33,302 nt of DNA, taken from a virus. The stretch is taken from positions 1 through 33,302 of IMG/VR virus record IMGVR_UViG_3300027963_000197; one strand, given 5' to 3'. Both the position numbers and the translations under genes were made by a program. Of the stretch, positions 7,775 to 16,694 are shown in pieces (the stretch's first letter is position 1; the number at the start of each line of letters is the position of its first letter). Below the pieces are notes generated by a model. The model ran no database searches and was not told where the DNA came from. It saw only the letters and a program-made list of their open reading frames with translations.

Positions 7775-9547
7775 ATGGCGGTTGCTAAACGCTTTACCGC
7801 TAAAACTACTTCTTTAGCCGCCCCTATTGGGGGATGGAACGCTAGGGATTCTTTGGCTGAAATGCAACCGTTAGATGCGGTGCAGTTGGTCAATTTCTTT
7901 CCTACGCCTACCGATGTAACCCTTAGAAAAGGCTATTCACAAGCATCTACAGGGATTACTGGCGAAGTTCAGACTTTGATGAATTACGCCAATGCAGACG
8001 GCACAAATACGCTTTTTGCCATTGCTAACGGGGTAATTTATAACGCATCAACTTCTGTAGCTTCATCTGTTTTTACAGGTTTAGGAAACAGTAAATTTCA
8101 GCATTGCATGATTACTACCGCTGGTGGGCAGTTTTTAATTGCCGTAAACGGAGTAGATGCCGCTATTTTGTATGACGGCACACGCTGGTACAAGATGGCT
8201 ACTACAGCCACAGCCGTGTCAATTAGTACCATTACTAGGGGTGGAGCAGGAAACCTAACGGCTACCGTTACAACAGCTACGGCTCACGGTCTTGCCACAG
8301 GAAATCGGGTCAGCATTAGCGGTGCTACAGAATCTAATTACAACGGTACTTACTACATTACCGTTACTGGAACAACTACTTTTACTTACACAATGGCAAC
8401 CGCACCAGCGGCAAATGCTACTGTGGTGGGTATTTATACCGTTATTGGTATAGCAGGGGTAAATAGTAATACCCTAGTAAACATTAATATGTGCCAAAAC
8501 AGACTGTTTTTTGTACAAAAAGACAGCATGACATTTTGGTATTTGCCTGTGCAATCTATTGGTGGTACGGCACTAGACTTTAATTTAGGTGCTATTGCCC
8601 GTTCAGGCGGTTATCTGCAAGCAATGGGTACATGGACACTAGATGCTGGTTATGGCGTAGATGACCTATCCGCTTTTGTAACCAGTATGGGTGAAGTCAT
8701 GGTTTATAAGGGTACAAACCCTAGCGATTCTAATGCTTGGAGTGAAGTCGGTGTATGGCAGATGGGTCAAACCTTTGCTAGACGCTGTTTCTTTAAATTT
8801 GCTGGTGACTTGTTATTGCTAACCCAAGACGGTCTAGTACCAATGTCTGCCGCCTTGCAATCATCCCGATTAGACCCTCGTATTAACCTGACAGACAAGA
8901 TTTATTACGCTGTAAGCCAAGCGGCAACTACTTTTTATGCTGAATTTGGCTGGCAGATTAATTACTTTGCTAGTGAAAATATGCTCATTTTGAACATTCC
9001 TACTGGCACAGGATTTGAACAATATGTCATGCACACGATTACAAAGTCATGGGCTAGATTTACTGGCGTAAATGCCCTTTGCTGGGAAGTTTCAGGAAGT
9101 AACAAGATTTACTTTGGTGCTAATGGCTATGTTGGTCAGTTTTATAGTCAGCCTTCTGATAACGGTTCTAACATTACTGCAACTGCACAGCAAGCGTATA
9201 GCTATTTTGACAGTCGTGGGCAGTTAAAACGATTTACCTTAGTACGCCCTATCCTACAGACAGATAACGGCTTACCGACCGTTTTATGCGGTATTAGCAC
9301 CGATTTTGATACCCAGCCATTAGTTAATCAAGTTGCCTTTAATCCAGCCACATTAGATGTGGGTGTTTGGGACATATCTTTATGGGATGACACTAATTGG
9401 GGTGGAACTTTGACTACCACTAAGTTTTGGCAAGGTGTCACGGGAACAGGATTTGCTGGATCAATTAATATTAATGTGGCATCGCAAGGTATTGAACTGC
9501 ATTGGGCATCAACCGATTATGTAATGGAAACTGGGGGCGTACTGTAA
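7775..9547 (+). CDS. Tail nozzle / packaged-DNA stabilisation protein (gp10-like) with inserted Ig-like module
   Basis: 590 residues. The N-terminal LAAPIGGWNARDSLAEMQPLDAVQLVNFFPT opening and the beta-propeller-like repeats (LFAIANGVIYN, FLIAVNGVDAAILYDG, LFFVQKDSMTFWYLP) match gp10-type nozzle proteins that plug the tail and hold DNA in the head. Residues ~150-222 are an inserted beta domain (ISTITRGGAGNLTATVTT... FTYTMATAP) that also occurs in the fibre protein at 14282. The C-terminal part (AYSYFDSRGQLKRFTLVRPIL) is family-typical. Directly follows the adaptor gene. Confidence 0.85.
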   Translation: MAVAKRFTAKTTSLAAPIGGWNARDSLAEMQPLDAVQLVNFFPTPTDVTLRKGYSQASTGITGEVQTLMNYANADGTNTLFAIANGVIYNASTSVASSVFTGLGNSKFQHCMITTAGGQFLIAVNGVDAAILYDGTRWYKMATTATAVSISTITRGGAGNLTATVTTATAHGLATGNRVSISGATESNYNGTYYITVTGTTTFTYTMATAPAANATVVGIYTVIGIAGVNSNTLVNINMCQNRLFFVQKDSMTFWYLPVQSIGGTALDFNLGAIARSGGYLQAMGTWTLDAGYGVDDLSAFVTSMGEVMVYKGTNPSDSNAWSEVGVWQMGQTFARRCFFKFAGDLLLLTQDGLVPMSAALQSSRLDPRINLTDKIYYAVSQAATTFYAEFGWQINYFASENMLILNIPTGTGFEQYVMHTITKSWARFTGVNALCWEVSGSNKIYFGANGYVGQFYSQPSDNGSNITATAQQAYSYFDSRGQLKRFTLVRPILQTDNGLPTVLCGISTDFDTQPLVNQVAFNPATLDVGVWDISLWDDTNWGGTLTTTKFWQGVTGTGFAGSININVASQGIELHWASTDYVMETGGVL

Positions 9548-9979
9548 TTGCTATGTTTTGATAAAGACTTATTAGGGCCATTTATCGCCCAAAAGTTAAA
9601 CATGGTATGGACACCTGAAAATTCCACCACAATCGGATGGGTAACAGATGAAATAGAAGCAGTAGTTTGGTATGAGGATTTCAACAAAAAGTCGGTAACT
9701 TGCCATATTTATCTCGAAAAAGGATTAAATCGGCAATATTTAGCTACCATTTTTGACTATCCTTTTATACAATTAGGGGTAGATAAAATTGTTGCCCCTG
9801 TGGTAAGTAGTAACGACAAGTCGGTAGAATTTGTCAAGAAATTGGGGTTTGAGGAACAAGCACGATTACTTGATGTTTTTCCTACTGGAGATTTGTTGTT
9901 TTTTGTAATGTCAAAAGACAAATGTAAGTTTTTAGGAGAAAGATATGGGAAAGTCGGCTTCTGCACCGCCACCACCTGA
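9548..9979 (+). CDS. GNAT-family acetyltransferase, TTG start
   Basis: 143 residues. The fold is visible as a WVTDEIEAVVWYEDF strand pair, the LATIFDYPFIQLGVDKIVAPV helix-strand, then SSNDKSVEFVKKLGFEEQARL, the classic GNAT C-terminal signature of a crowded helix before the beta hairpin. The only start upstream of the domain is TTG at 9548, immediately after the nozzle stop; the next Met (9602) would lose the first helix. It overlaps the following gene by 35 bases. GNATs in tail modules are common in aquatic phages; the acceptor is unknown. It might modify a virion protein or a host factor. Confidence 0.75.
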   Translation: MLCFDKDLLGPFIAQKLNMVWTPENSTTIGWVTDEIEAVVWYEDFNKKSVTCHIYLEKGLNRQYLATIFDYPFIQLGVDKIVAPVVSSNDKSVEFVKKLGFEEQARLLDVFPTGDLLFFVMSKDKCKFLGERYGKVGFCTATT

Positions 9980-10976
9980 TTATGCAGGTGCGGCAAAAGA
10001 AACTGCGGCAGGTAATTTAGATGCGGCACGGGCTAATATTGCCGCCAATCGTGTAAACCAATACACGCCTTATGGTTCTGTTGAATACAATATGTCGGGC
10101 GAGGACAAATATGGCAATCCTATGTGGAACGCTACTCAAAAACTTGCTCCCGATCAACAAAAACTATTAGATATTCAAAACAAATTAAGTATTGGTACTG
10201 GTGAATTAGGTCAAAAAGGTCTTAGTTATGTAGAAAATATGATTGACAAACCTTTTGATACAAGTTCTTTACCTTCTACTGGCTTTAATCCTAGCCAAAA
10301 CTATCAAGATGCTTATATGCAACGCCTTAAGCCCCAAATTGAACAAGGGCGTGAAGCATTAAGCACTCAATTAGCTAATTCGGGTATTCCCGTAGGTTCA
10401 GAAGCCTATAACAGAGCAATGATGACGCAAAGTCAAAAAGAAAATGATTTGCTTGCGGCCGCAACTACACAAGGTTTTAACGTAGGTAATACAGCCCGTG
10501 CTCAAGGATTTAATGAACTTGCTTATAAACGCAATGAACCAATCAATACCCTTAATGCGGTGCGTTCAGGTGCTCAAGTGCAAAACCCTACTTTTGTAAA
10601 CCCTGCTATGCAAGCGAATACTGCTGGTGCTGATATTTTGGGTGCTACACAAATGGGTTATAACGCTAATTTAGCCGCATCTAACGCTCAAAATGCCGCT
10701 AATAACGCTATGACAAGCGGTATGTTTAGTCTTGGCGGTGCTGGAATTATTGCGGCATCTGACATCCGCATGAAAGAAAACATTGAACCAATTGGCATTG
10801 CACAAAACGGTTTGACTGTTTATCGCTACGAATACAAACCTGAGTTTAAAGATCACGAATTAGCTGGACATGGTGTTCATTATGGCTACATGGCTCAAGA
10901 AGTAGAGCAAGTCTACCCTTATGCAGTTAAAACTTTAGATGACGGCTATAAAGTCGTAGATTACGGACTACTATGA
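9945..10976 (+). CDS. Internal/ejection-type protein with C-terminal S74 chaperone-like domain
   Basis: 343 residues; AGGAG precedes the ATG. The N-terminus is Ala/Pro-rich (SASAPPPPDYAGAAKETA). The middle is a helical Ala/Asn/Gln-rich body with STQLANSGIPVGSEAYNRAM, a motif I associate with phage internal virion proteins. The last ~75 residues begin SDIRMKENIEPIG and include YRYEYKPEF, YGYMAQEVEQVYPYAV and DGYKVVDYGLL. That is the pattern of the peptidase S74 intramolecular chaperone, normally found on tail spikes, which cleaves itself off after trimerisation. Whether the short version here is autoproteolytic cannot be told. Confidence 0.8.
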   Translation: MGKSASAPPPPDYAGAAKETAAGNLDAARANIAANRVNQYTPYGSVEYNMSGEDKYGNPMWNATQKLAPDQQKLLDIQNKLSIGTGELGQKGLSYVENMIDKPFDTSSLPSTGFNPSQNYQDAYMQRLKPQIEQGREALSTQLANSGIPVGSEAYNRAMMTQSQKENDLLAAATTQGFNVGNTARAQGFNELAYKRNEPINTLNAVRSGAQVQNPTFVNPAMQANTAGADILGATQMGYNANLAASNAQNAANNAMTSGMFSLGGAGIIAASDIRMKENIEPIGIAQNGLTVYRYEYKPEFKDHELAGHGVHYGYMAQEVEQVYPYAVKTLDDGYKVVDYGLL

Positions 10977-11278
10977 ACCCATATATTCTTCAAGGTCAAC
11001 CAATGCAGGATGTTAGCGGACTGCAACCTGTATTTCAAAACTTTGGTCAGCAACAAGCCAATCAACAAGCGGCACTTGCACAACAAGGTCAATTAGCAAG
11101 TCAAGCTGGTCAAACGCAAAATGGTGCTGGCATGAATCAACTTGCTTTGGCAATGATGTTGCGTAAAAAAGACCCAACAAAACCTGAAATAATGGGTGGC
11201 AGAGAAACGCCTAATTGGTCAAACCCATACGCTAATTATGATAGTGGTGCAACTTCAGGCTCATCAGGAATTGAATAA
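10973..11278 (+). CDS. Small Gln-rich virion-module protein
   Basis: 101 residues, starting inside the previous stop (ATGA). About one fifth Gln, with helical repeats (GQQQANQQAALAQQGQLASQAGQ), an MNQLALAMMLRKKDP helix, then a disordered Asn/Gly/Ser tail. Gln/Ala-rich helical proteins flank the ejection genes in many podoviruses. I do not recognise a family; a minor internal protein is the likely role. Confidence 0.7.
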   Translation: MNPYILQGQPMQDVSGLQPVFQNFGQQQANQQAALAQQGQLASQAGQTQNGAGMNQLALAMMLRKKDPTKPEIMGGRETPNWSNPYANYDSGATSGSSGIE

Positions 11279-11280
11279 TC

Positions 11281-12609
11281 ATGGCTGATATTGGAACACT
11301 AACTCCCGAACAGATGTTGCAACAGCAACAAATTTTACGCCAGCAAAAAATGGCTGAAATGTTGATGCAACAAGGTATGCAACAGCCACAAGGTCAGATG
11401 ATTAGTGGTCATTATGTAAAACCTAGCATATTCCAAAATTTAGCTAGTTTAGCCAATACTTATGTTGGTCAAAGAGGTATTGAAAAAGCAGAACAAGCAC
11501 AAATTGATTTAGCAAAAGCTATTCGAGCACAACATACTGATGAACTTAATCAATTTAATCAGTTATTGCCTAAAAATCCTATGGAAGCATATAGTTTTGC
11601 GGCACAAGCCTACAATCCTAAATTACAAGAAATTGGCTTTAAGAAAATGTTGCCACAAGAATTTGATTTATCTGAAGGTCAAAAACGCTACATGACAATG
11701 CCTGATGGTACTGTTAAAGAAGTTGCTTCGGGCGGTCAAAAATTCCGTGCTCCATTGCAAATTGATACTGGTACAGCAATTGAATTGCGTGATCCAAATA
11801 ATCCAACTCTTGTATTGCAAAGAATTCCTAAATCTATGAGCCCTGCTGATGCCGCTAGATTAGCAGATGAGGGAATTATTGTTGGTGGTGGTGGTCGCTC
11901 TAATGCTCCTGCTGTTAACCCTGTTCCTATGAATAATGTGCCTGCTGTAACTAGCCCTGTTCAAAATGCACCACAAACATCTATTGCTTCCAATGCTCCT
12001 GCTTACGCTCAAAATGCAGTAACAATGCAACCTGTAAATGCAAACAATTTGCTTGTTCCGCCACAAATAAATATGGCTGGTGTTTCACCTAAAGAACAAA
12101 GAAAAATAGCTGGAACTCAAGCAGAAGAATTGCAAAAAAATGTTAAAAATTCTTATGAAGCCTACCCAGTAATTAAAGAAATTCAACAAATATTGCCAAA
12201 TGCTACTGCTGGATATTTTGACCAAGCATATAAACAAGCTAATCGTGCATTTGGAAAGTCAACCTCATCATCACCAATTGATACTCAATTAGAAATTTTG
12301 GGTACAAAACTTGTAATGTTGCAACCACGCTTTGAAGGCCCACAAGGTGTTCGAGATGTAGAACTTTACCAAAAAGCCGCTGGCGATATTGCAAATGCAA
12401 GTTTGCCTATTGCAGACCGTATGGCTGGATTAGAGCAAGTAAAAAATATTTACAAGCGTTATGCACCCAATTTAGATTGGACTTTTGCTCCAACGCCAGT
12501 AGCTGTTCCTAAAGCAAACGCACCGCAACAAACATCTAAAGTGCCTGCTGGAGTTGACCCAGCGGTTTGGGCTGTAATGACCCCAGCAGAGAAATCATTA
12601 TGGAAATAA
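11281..12609 (+). CDS. Large Gln/Ala-rich ejection-type protein
   Basis: 442 residues with a Gln/Met-rich helical N-terminus (MLQQQQILRQQKMAEMLMQQGMQQPQGQ). Next comes a helical block (FQNLASLANTYVGQRGIEKAEQAQIDLAKAI) and a middle domain with DGTVKEV and LRDPNNPTLVLQRIPK. A Pro/Asn/Ala-rich linker lies at ~205-275. A C-terminal helical domain (LEILGTKLVMLQPRFEGPQGVRDVELYQKAAGDIANASLP) is of a type found in phage internal proteins. It ends with a Trp-containing peptide (DPAVWAVMTPAEKSLWK). It lies between two other candidate ejection genes, matching the three-protein cassette of P22-type phages. The specific role is inferred. Confidence 0.75.
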   Translation: MADIGTLTPEQMLQQQQILRQQKMAEMLMQQGMQQPQGQMISGHYVKPSIFQNLASLANTYVGQRGIEKAEQAQIDLAKAIRAQHTDELNQFNQLLPKNPMEAYSFAAQAYNPKLQEIGFKKMLPQEFDLSEGQKRYMTMPDGTVKEVASGGQKFRAPLQIDTGTAIELRDPNNPTLVLQRIPKSMSPADAARLADEGIIVGGGGRSNAPAVNPVPMNNVPAVTSPVQNAPQTSIASNAPAYAQNAVTMQPVNANNLLVPPQINMAGVSPKEQRKIAGTQAEELQKNVKNSYEAYPVIKEIQQILPNATAGYFDQAYKQANRAFGKSTSSSPIDTQLEILGTKLVMLQPRFEGPQGVRDVELYQKAAGDIANASLPIADRMAGLEQVKNIYKRYAPNLDWTFAPTPVAVPKANAPQQTSKVPAGVDPAVWAVMTPAEKSLWK

Positions 12610-14285
12610 CAGTAGAACAGCAAAAAGCATTAGCTATGGCTAACGCTCGTTTGCGTCTATCACAGGCACAGCCCGAACAGGGCAATATGTTTACGCAAGG
12701 TGCTGAAGATATACAGTATTCACCTGAAGGCATCCCATTAAGCACTTCTTCTTATGGTTCTGCCCCTACTGGTTATACAGATTTAGCAAGACGCACATTA
12801 ACCGCTACTACAGCTTTGCCAATCAATATTTCTACTGGTGCGGCTAAATTACCTGCTGGACTTGTGCAAGCGTATGACAAATATTTAAGTGGTGGCACAA
12901 CTGGCGACAATATGGTTAATACCATTAATCAAATTGAAGCTGGTACTCAAGCACAAGCTGGAAACATTGGTAAGCGTATATTGCAAGGTGGTAGCATAGC
13001 TGGCGAAGTTGCTCCTTATTTAATGTCCCCTGTAAAAGTGGGAGCACCTACATTTTTAGAAACTACTGCCGCTAGGGTTGCCCCAAAGGTAGCTGAATAT
13101 GCTGGTCAAACAAGTAAAGTTGCTGATGACATTATTGGTGTTTTACCTAGTTTTGGTCAAAAAATGCTTCCAAGTTCAAAATTGGTTCGAAATGTAGCTA
13201 AAGGTACTGCAATTGGTGGTGCTACAGCAATGACTTCACCTGAAGAAGTAGGCTTGACACCTGAAGAATTTGCTAAAGAAAAAGCAAATAAAGTTAAAAC
13301 AGCTATGGCTATTGGCGGTGGTTTGCCAATCGTAGGAAGCACATTATCTACATTAAATACTGCTACTGGTTTAAATCTTGGTCGCAAATTAACTGAAACC
13401 CCAAGTGCTGATGAATTGCTTGCTAAATCCAAGAAATTGTTTGGTGAAGCAAAAGACATGGGAGTTGAAATAAATTCAACTAAATTTAGTCAAGATATGG
13501 GCAAAGTAGCTCGTGAACTTGAAAATGAAGGTTTTGACCGTGAATTATTCCCACGCATTCAAACTGTATTAGATCGTTTGCAAGACACTACTACATCAAA
13601 AGATTTAACAAAACTTCAATCATTGCGTAAAATGATTGCAACTATACAAAAGTCAAATGAACCTGAAGAACGCAGATTTGCTTCTATGTTAAAAGGTGAT
13701 TTTGACTATTACATGGCCAATTTGCCTGAACAAAAAATAGCAGGTGGCACAAAAGAAGCATTAGACAAATGGAAAGAAGCCCGTGATACTTACGCTCAAT
13801 TAAGTAAAGGCGATATTTTTGAAGCTATGCTTGAAAAAGCAAAAACTCAACGCAATGTGCTTACCCAATCAGGCGAAGAAAACGCATTGTTTAGAGAATT
13901 ACGCAAATTAGCTGAAAATCCAAAGCGTATGCGTTTGTTTACACAAGCTGAACAAACTGAAATTAAAAAAGCCGCTGAAGGCGGTAATGTGCAAAATGCA
14001 ATGCGTTTTTTAGGTCGTTTTACCCCTACAGGGCCAGTAAGCGGTATTTTTGCTGGCGGTGCTTTATTGGCTCATCCTGCTGTAGCTATACCTTTTGAAG
14101 CCGCATCTATGCTATCACGGGCTGGTGCAACTAAAATTCGTAAAGATGATGTAAAACAATTAGCCGCAATGATGAGAGCAGGTTATAAACCTGAAATGGT
14201 TGCTAATTCAAAATTTTCTCAAGAACAAAAAGATTTAGCTAAATTACTATTGCTTCAAGGAACTGAAAGAGGTATGACTAAATGA
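12600..14285 (+). CDS. Ejection protein with glycine-rich hydrophobic segments
   Basis: 561 residues from ATG 12600, which overlaps the previous stop; a TTG 33 bases upstream is also in frame but the overlap favours the ATG. The protein alternates amphipathic helices with glycine-rich hydrophobic stretches (GTAIGGATAMTS, AMAIGGGLPIVGSTLSTL, PTGPVSGIFAGGALLAHPAVAIPFEAASML) that could insert into membranes during DNA delivery. The block LAENPKRMRLFTQAEQTEIKKAAEGGNVQNAMRFLGRF near 450-490 is shared by many phage internal and injection proteins. It ends by coupling (ATGA) to the fibre gene. Confidence 0.8.
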   Translation: MEITVEQQKALAMANARLRLSQAQPEQGNMFTQGAEDIQYSPEGIPLSTSSYGSAPTGYTDLARRTLTATTALPINISTGAAKLPAGLVQAYDKYLSGGTTGDNMVNTINQIEAGTQAQAGNIGKRILQGGSIAGEVAPYLMSPVKVGAPTFLETTAARVAPKVAEYAGQTSKVADDIIGVLPSFGQKMLPSSKLVRNVAKGTAIGGATAMTSPEEVGLTPEEFAKEKANKVKTAMAIGGGLPIVGSTLSTLNTATGLNLGRKLTETPSADELLAKSKKLFGEAKDMGVEINSTKFSQDMGKVARELENEGFDRELFPRIQTVLDRLQDTTTSKDLTKLQSLRKMIATIQKSNEPEERRFASMLKGDFDYYMANLPEQKIAGGTKEALDKWKEARDTYAQLSKGDIFEAMLEKAKTQRNVLTQSGEENALFRELRKLAENPKRMRLFTQAEQTEIKKAAEGGNVQNAMRFLGRFTPTGPVSGIFAGGALLAHPAVAIPFEAASMLSRAGATKIRKDDVKQLAAMMRAGYKPEMVANSKFSQEQKDLAKLLLLQGTERGMTK

Positions 14286-15145
14286 GTAGAAACGGATCGG
14301 GTACATATACCCTACCTGCTGGTAATCCAGTAGTAACTGGCACAACTATTAGTTCTACATGGGCTAATAACACTCTTACAGATATTGCTACAGCCTTAAC
14401 TGGTTCATTAGCGGCAGACGGACAAACTACCGCTACTGGTGCTTTAAAAATGGGTGCTAATCGCATTACAGGATTGGCTAATGGATTAGCATCAACCGAT
14501 GCCGTTACTCTTGCCCAGTTAAATGACCCGTCTATTACTGGAAACGTAGATATTGCAGGTACGCTCCACGTTGCAGGTGCTACTACGCTTGACAGCAGTC
14601 TAACCATGAATAGCACAGACAATTTAAAGCTACCTAATGGAACTACCGCACAAAGACCTGCTACACCTGCAAGTGGAATGATTCGTTTTAATACCACTTT
14701 AAAGCAGTATGAAGGGTATACATCTTACGCAGGTGCAACAATTAGCACCATTACTTATGTTACTACTACAGCTACCTTAACAACTGCTACAGCACACGGT
14801 TTATCTACTGGAAATACGGTATATATCACGGGTACTACTCCTGCCGCCTATAGCGGTACTTTTGTAATTACTGTTACAGGAACGACAACATTTACTTATA
14901 CAATGTTATCTACTCCAAGCGGTAACGCTTCTGTAGTGGGTTCATATACATACGGTAACTGGGCTCAAATTGGCGGTGGTGCTACAGGTGCAGGTGGCGA
15001 TCAAGTATTTGTAGAAAACGGTGTAACCGTAACGGCTAACTACACACTAAGCACCAATAAAAATGCTATGTCTGTAGGGCCAATTACGATTAATTCAGGT
15101 ATTTCAGTAACAGTCCCAACAGGGCGGAGATGGGTGATTCTATGA
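14282..15145 (+). CDS. Tail fibre with virion-binding head and Ig-like module
   Basis: 287 residues. The N-terminus MSRNGSGTYTLPAGNPVVTG followed by TTISSTWANNTLTDIA is a widely shared phage fibre attachment domain. The segment ALKMGANRITGLANGLASTDAVTLAQL is the usual next block. Residues ~153-222 are a beta module (ISTITYVTTTATLTTATAHGLSTG... FTYTM) homologous to the insert in the nozzle protein at 7775. The C-terminus (VFVENGVTVTANYTL...VPTGRRWVIL) is another common fibre ending. Probably the fibre stem to which the next, smaller proteins attach or which they replace. Confidence 0.85.
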   Translation: MSRNGSGTYTLPAGNPVVTGTTISSTWANNTLTDIATALTGSLAADGQTTATGALKMGANRITGLANGLASTDAVTLAQLNDPSITGNVDIAGTLHVAGATTLDSSLTMNSTDNLKLPNGTTAQRPATPASGMIRFNTTLKQYEGYTSYAGATISTITYVTTTATLTTATAHGLSTGNTVYITGTTPAAYSGTFVITVTGTTTFTYTMLSTPSGNASVVGSYTYGNWAQIGGGATGAGGDQVFVENGVTVTANYTLSTNKNAMSVGPITINSGISVTVPTGRRWVIL

Positions 15146-15714
15146 GTTCAGTAATTATAAGTGGCGATACATCAGGGGCTATTACATTAGCCGCACCTAG
15201 CGTAGCTGGTACTAATACTATTACGCTTCCTGCAAATACAGGAACAGTTATTACTACTGCATCTACTTTTGCAGGAACAGGCCCAGCTTTTAGTGCATAT
15301 AAATCAACAAGTCAAACCCTAACTCATAATACTAATACTTTAGTTACTTTTGACACAGAATCTTATGACACAAATAATAATTTTGCGTCTAACAGATTTA
15401 CTCCAACGGTTGCTGGTTATTATCAAGTTTGCTGTGTTATTGACTATCAAGGTACGTTTAATAGGTCTTATTTTTTAAATAATTTGCTTTATAAAAATGG
15501 TGCAACCGTAAAGTCTACTTCTGCATCTTTAGTTATGGGTAATGGTGGAGAAGTTTCAGTAGCAAATAACCCACCGCCAATTTATATGAATGGTACGACA
15601 GATTATCTTGAGCTATGGGCGTATTCTTTTGACTATACAGCGTCAACGTCAACAACTATTAATGGAACTGCGTTACTTACCAGTTTTGGTGCTTATTTAG
15701 TGAGGACTGCATAA
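15142..15714 (+). CDS. Fibre tip protein with C1q/TNF-like domain
   Basis: 190 residues from ATG 15142, which overlaps the previous stop (ATGA); an in-frame ATG 12 bases earlier is less likely. N-terminal beta linker (MSSVIISGDTSGAITLAAPS... LPANTGTVIT), then from about residue 48 a C1q-like jelly roll: PAFSAYKSTSQTLTHNTNTLVTFDTESYDTN, FTPTVAGYYQVCC, LYKNGATVKS, YLELWAYSF and a terminal LTSFGAYLVR strand. Such trimeric domains form receptor-binding tips in phages. Six-gene fibre cluster neighbour. Confidence 0.82.
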   Translation: MSSVIISGDTSGAITLAAPSVAGTNTITLPANTGTVITTASTFAGTGPAFSAYKSTSQTLTHNTNTLVTFDTESYDTNNNFASNRFTPTVAGYYQVCCVIDYQGTFNRSYFLNNLLYKNGATVKSTSASLVMGNGGEVSVANNPPPIYMNGTTDYLELWAYSFDYTASTSTTINGTALLTSFGAYLVRTA

Positions 15715-15878
15715 TGACACTTGTTGAAAAAATTCAAGCGTTGTACCCAGAAATTCCAAATGAGCCTTGGTTTTTACATGGCATTATTATTCAAAACAAC
15801 AGCGATGGTAAGGGAGATTACATTGCTAAGTGGGAACACCCTACTTTAGCTAAACCAACAGATGAGGAATTAGCATAA
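15714..15878 (+). CDS. 54-residue tail-fibre-assembly-like protein (XkdW-type)
   Basis: Starts on the last base of the C1q gene stop and ends overlapping the next start (TAATG on both sides). The sequence MTLVEKIQALYPEIPNEPW continues to IIIQNNSDGKGDYIAKWEHPTLAKPTDEELA. It resembles the small XkdW / fibre-assembly proteins that often follow fibre genes, with the conserved IAKW and LAKPTDEEL pieces. It may be a chaperone for the adjacent tips. Placement between two fibre genes supports the call. Confidence 0.72.
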   Translation: MTLVEKIQALYPEIPNEPWFLHGIIIQNNSDGKGDYIAKWEHPTLAKPTDEELA

Positions 15879-16528
15879 TGACAGCTTTAATTAACGCAGA
15901 TACAACTTCAGGAGTAGTAGTTACTTCTGATACTAGCGGTAATCTTGCCTTGCAAAGTGCTGGAACTACTAAATTAACTGTTAGTTCTAGTGGTGTAACA
16001 ACAACTGGTACAACTTCACTTTCTAACTTAACTGCAACTGGTACTTTTGGCGGTGGTGTAATAACTAGCGGAACAGCGGTAGCTTCTACCAGCGGCACAA
16101 GTATTGACTTTACTTCTATACCAAGTTGGGTCAAACGTATTACTGTAATGTTTAATGGAGTTTCTACAAGTGGAACTTCAAACATTCAAATACAAATTGG
16201 CTCAGGAAGTGTAAGCACATCAGGATATTCTTCTTCTGCTACTTTTTTTAGCTCATCAGGTTCATCATCAACATCTACTGCTGGATTAATTCTTACTTCT
16301 CAACTTGCTGCAACTTCTGTAAGTAATGGAAACATTATGTTGTGTTTACAAAATAGCAACACATGGACATCTTCTGGTGTTTTATCTTTAGTTACATCTG
16401 CCGCCACTCAATTTAGCGGGGGCGTTTCTTCTACTCTTGGTGGCACTTTAGACAGAGTGCGTATCACCACAGTAAACGGCACAGATACATTTGACGCAGG
16501 TTCTATCAATATTCTTTACGAAGGTTAA
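15878..16528 (+). CDS. Receptor-tip fibre protein, tandem paralogue A
   Basis: 216 residues. N-terminal beta linker (MTALINADTTSGVVVTSDTSGNLALQSAGTTKLTVSSSG) as on many phage fibres. From about residue 64 it carries a conserved domain: SGTSIDFTSIPSWVKRITVMFNGVSTSGTS, a variable Ser/Thr-rich centre, and LDRVRITTVNGTDTFDAGSINILYEG at the end. The gene at 16695 has the same start and end of the domain with a different centre. The shared edges and divergent middle suggest a duplicated, diversifying receptor-binding tip. Confidence 0.82.
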   Translation: MTALINADTTSGVVVTSDTSGNLALQSAGTTKLTVSSSGVTTTGTTSLSNLTATGTFGGGVITSGTAVASTSGTSIDFTSIPSWVKRITVMFNGVSTSGTSNIQIQIGSGSVSTSGYSSSATFFSSSGSSSTSTAGLILTSQLAATSVSNGNIMLCLQNSNTWTSSGVLSLVTSAATQFSGGVSSTLGGTLDRVRITTVNGTDTFDAGSINILYEG

Positions 16529-16530
16529 TC

Positions 16531-16692
16531 ATGACACACAGAATTGAAGTAAATGTCCAAACAGGCGAAACTACTCAAATTGAATATACAGCAGAAGAAC
16601 AAGTTATTTATGATGCCGCAGTAGCGGCTGAAACTGTTGTTGAAACACCTGTTGAAGTAGAAACACCTGCTGAACCTACACAAAAGGCTTAA
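16531..16692 (+). CDS. 53-residue acidic protein between fibre paralogues
   Basis: ATG two bases after the preceding stop. MTHRIEVNVQTGETTQIEYTAEE is of a type common among tiny proteins beside fibre genes, then a repetitive Val/Glu/Thr/Pro tail (ETVVETPVEVETPAEPTQ). It ends two bases before the next fibre gene, so it is packed into the operon. A fibre-assembly helper is plausible but unproven. Confidence 0.65.
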   Translation: MTHRIEVNVQTGETTQIEYTAEEQVIYDAAVAAETVVETPVEVETPAEPTQKA

Positions 16693-16694
16693 TT

